Source: a bacterium
GTDB lineage: Bacteria; Patescibacteriota; Patescibacteriia; Patescibacteriales; Patescibacteriaceae
Direction of reading: 5' to 3'
DNA: 6,472 nucleotides
Assembly: GCA_021818075.1 (NCBI GenBank)
Contig: JAKAFD010000042.1
Location: forward strand, 1 to 6,472
Shown: in pieces, positions 5,688 through 6,472 of the stretch
Layout: each line of letters opens with the position of its first letter
Numbering within the stretch: the first letter of the stretch is position 1
Position numbers and translations under genes: made by a program
The notes under the pieces: model-generated
The model's input: only the letters and a program-made list of their open reading frames with translations
Told to the model about the DNA's origin: nothing
Databases searched by the model: none

Positions 5688-5721
5688 ATTTTACACTTTG
5701 AGTTTTAAATTTTAAATTTTT

Positions 5722-6472
5722 CTAAATTTCTATCATTTTGGTTTTTTTCCTAAGATAATAGCGCACCAGGCCGAAAATTAAAACCACGGCCGTTAAACCG
5801 AAAATATTAAGATATCTGACCAGTTCTTTATTGACGCCGGCGGTGTCTAAGCTGTGGTTGCCGACATTTTTAGTGCGGATGCCGACTAGACCAGCGTCCA
5901 GACTGGCGCCGTCCAATAAATTTTGCGCTAGTACCAAATTGACCGGATTGCCGCGCCAAAAGTTATCCTGGATAAAATCGCCGTCGCCCACCACATACAA
6001 TCTCCCCCGGTCGGTGGTCTCCGCCGAGTAGGCGCTGGTTATTTTCCCCGCTAAAACTAAAGCTAAGTTATATTGATTAAACGCGCCGGGAGTAAAACGC
6101 TGCGAGGGATTAAGCGGAAAACTGTTGTCCGAGAGCCAAGCCTGGCGGCTGGATTTGGCCAAATACGTCACTTGGGCGTCCGGCGCCAATTGCTTTTGAT
6201 CAACCTCTAAGGAACTGGCCCAGGGCAAGACCACGCCGTCCAAGCCGGAAACCAAAGGACTCGTCTGGTCAAAATTTTTGTTAACGATTTTCGGCCAATA
6301 AGGATAAGCCAAACTAAAAGTGACCAAGCCCTGGCTAAAAGACGCCAAACCGGCCGAAGTATCCAGCACCAAATTGCGATTAACCTTGACGCCGTATTTG
6401 GCCAGCTGGTCAATTAAATTGGTTTTATTGGGCGCGGCCTGCAGATCCTGGCCGACGCTGACGCCGTCTACG
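5722..6472 (-). CDS. GldG-like ABC transporter auxiliary protein, C-terminal part (5' end outside window)
   Basis: The frame is open from the TAG at 5722-5724 to the window edge, giving 249 residues of the C-terminal region. An apparent TTG start at 6372 is only an internal codon, since the sequence before it (LIDQLAKYGVKVNRN) is continuous with LVLDTSAGL and matches the GldG pattern L..YGV...LVLD. Further on comes GRLYVVGDGDFIQDNFWRGN (near 156-175 of the partial product), the conserved VVGD.DF..D...N motif of the GldG / ABC_transp_aux domain. The C-terminus is one membrane helix (IFGLTAVVLIFGLVRYYL) with a short basic tail. In other bacteria GldG sits with an ABC ATPase (GldA-like) and a permease (GldF-like) and was named for gliding motility. 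CPR versions are more safely described as envelope ABC-2-type exporter components. The expected ATPase and permease would lie beyond the right edge. Confidence 0.88.
   Translation of the reverse strand, partial: VDGVSVGQDLQAAPNKTNLIDQLAKYGVKVNRNLVLDTSAGLASFSQGLVTFSLAYPYWPKIVNKNFDQTSPLVSGLDGVVLPWASSLEVDQKQLAPDAQVTYLAKSSRQAWLSDNSFPLNPSQRFTPGAFNQYNLALVLAGKITSAYSAETTDRGRLYVVGDGDFIQDNFWRGNPVNLVLAQNLLDGASLDAGLVGIRTKNVGNHSLDTAGVNKELVRYLNIFGLTAVVLIFGLVRYYLRKKTKMIEI

Larger units (their letters stand above)
5611..5720. repeat. MITE-like hairpin-rich element filling the gldG-DUF4340 gap
   Basis: The left arm AAAAGTCAAAAGTCAAAATT (5616-5635) matches the reverse complement of 5687-5706 at 15 of 20 bases, so the segment has imperfect inverted ends. 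Two hairpins lie between (5640-5654 and 5665-5687). Both flanks carry tandem 7-mers: AAAAGTC twice on the left and TTTTAAA twice on the right (5703-5716). No protein is encoded and no target-site duplication is evident. The left and right words resemble low-complexity intergenic repeats I recall from CPR genomes, though AT-rich chance similarity cannot be excluded. Confidence 0.45.

Noticed and set aside
5722..6372. A complete 216-residue gene starting at the TTG at 6372
   Set aside because: The frame continues open to 6472 and the upstream residues fit the GldG family, so the gene is cut by the window edge.
1..6472. Recoded UGA (code 25, as in Gracilibacteria/SR1) in this CPR-like genome
   Set aside because: All long frames run without in-frame TGA and end in TAA or TAG; the standard bacterial code explains everything.
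1..6472. CRISPR array, tRNA/rRNA genes, or a defence/mobile island
   Set aside because: No regularly spaced repeats, cloverleaf or conserved rRNA stretches were seen, and no nuclease, integrase or transposase motifs appear in the proteins.

Overview
The window looks like chromosomal DNA of an uncultivated Patescibacteria / Candidate Phyla Radiation (CPR) bacterium, probably a Parcubacteria-type lineage. That placement is an inference. It rests on the flavour of the proteins (a GldG/DUF4340 membrane pair, a MutM with the GGHPI..LPNKFTR insert, secreted Cys-rich proteins with pilin-like segments), on strand-coherent genes with mostly no Shine-Dalgarno, on an in-frame PSTSLRAG-type dispersed repeat, and on A/T-rich low-complexity intergenic words. 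The standard bacterial code fits: ends are TAA or TAG, with no in-frame TGA. No rRNA, tRNA, CRISPR array, integrase or transposase was seen.

Layout. A plus-strand gene tail (1-98) converges on a minus-strand operon, and the two share a bidirectional hairpin terminator (103-138). The operon reads right to left: a PfkB-family sugar/nucleoside kinase (3541-2513), mutM (2508-1621) and a Sec-secreted, 20-cysteine, multi-module protein of unknown function (1607-144). The gaps are only 4 and 13 nt, and a candidate promoter lies before the kinase. Upstream is an isolated AT-rich gene of unknown function (4537-3764). It carries its own consensus-like promoter, a strong Shine-Dalgarno and a terminator, so it looks like a self-contained transcription unit and perhaps a later arrival. 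Further right is the end of an ABC-2-type export/GldG locus: a GldG-like membrane protein (6472-5722, 5' end outside the window) and a DUF4340 protein (5594-4689), closed by a weak hairpin terminator.

How the genes relate. GldG and DUF4340 normally accompany an ABC ATPase and permease, expected just outside the right edge; together they would form an envelope-associated transporter. The kinase and MutM are housekeeping-type enzymes co-transcribed with the secreted protein, with no obvious functional link.

The most interesting points are the in-frame repeat inside mutM, the mosaic secreted protein with a pilin-like segment between two cysteine-knot-like modules, the compositional-outlier gene cassette, and a roughly 100-bp hairpin-rich, MITE-like element between gldG and the DUF4340 gene. 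None of these proves a new system.
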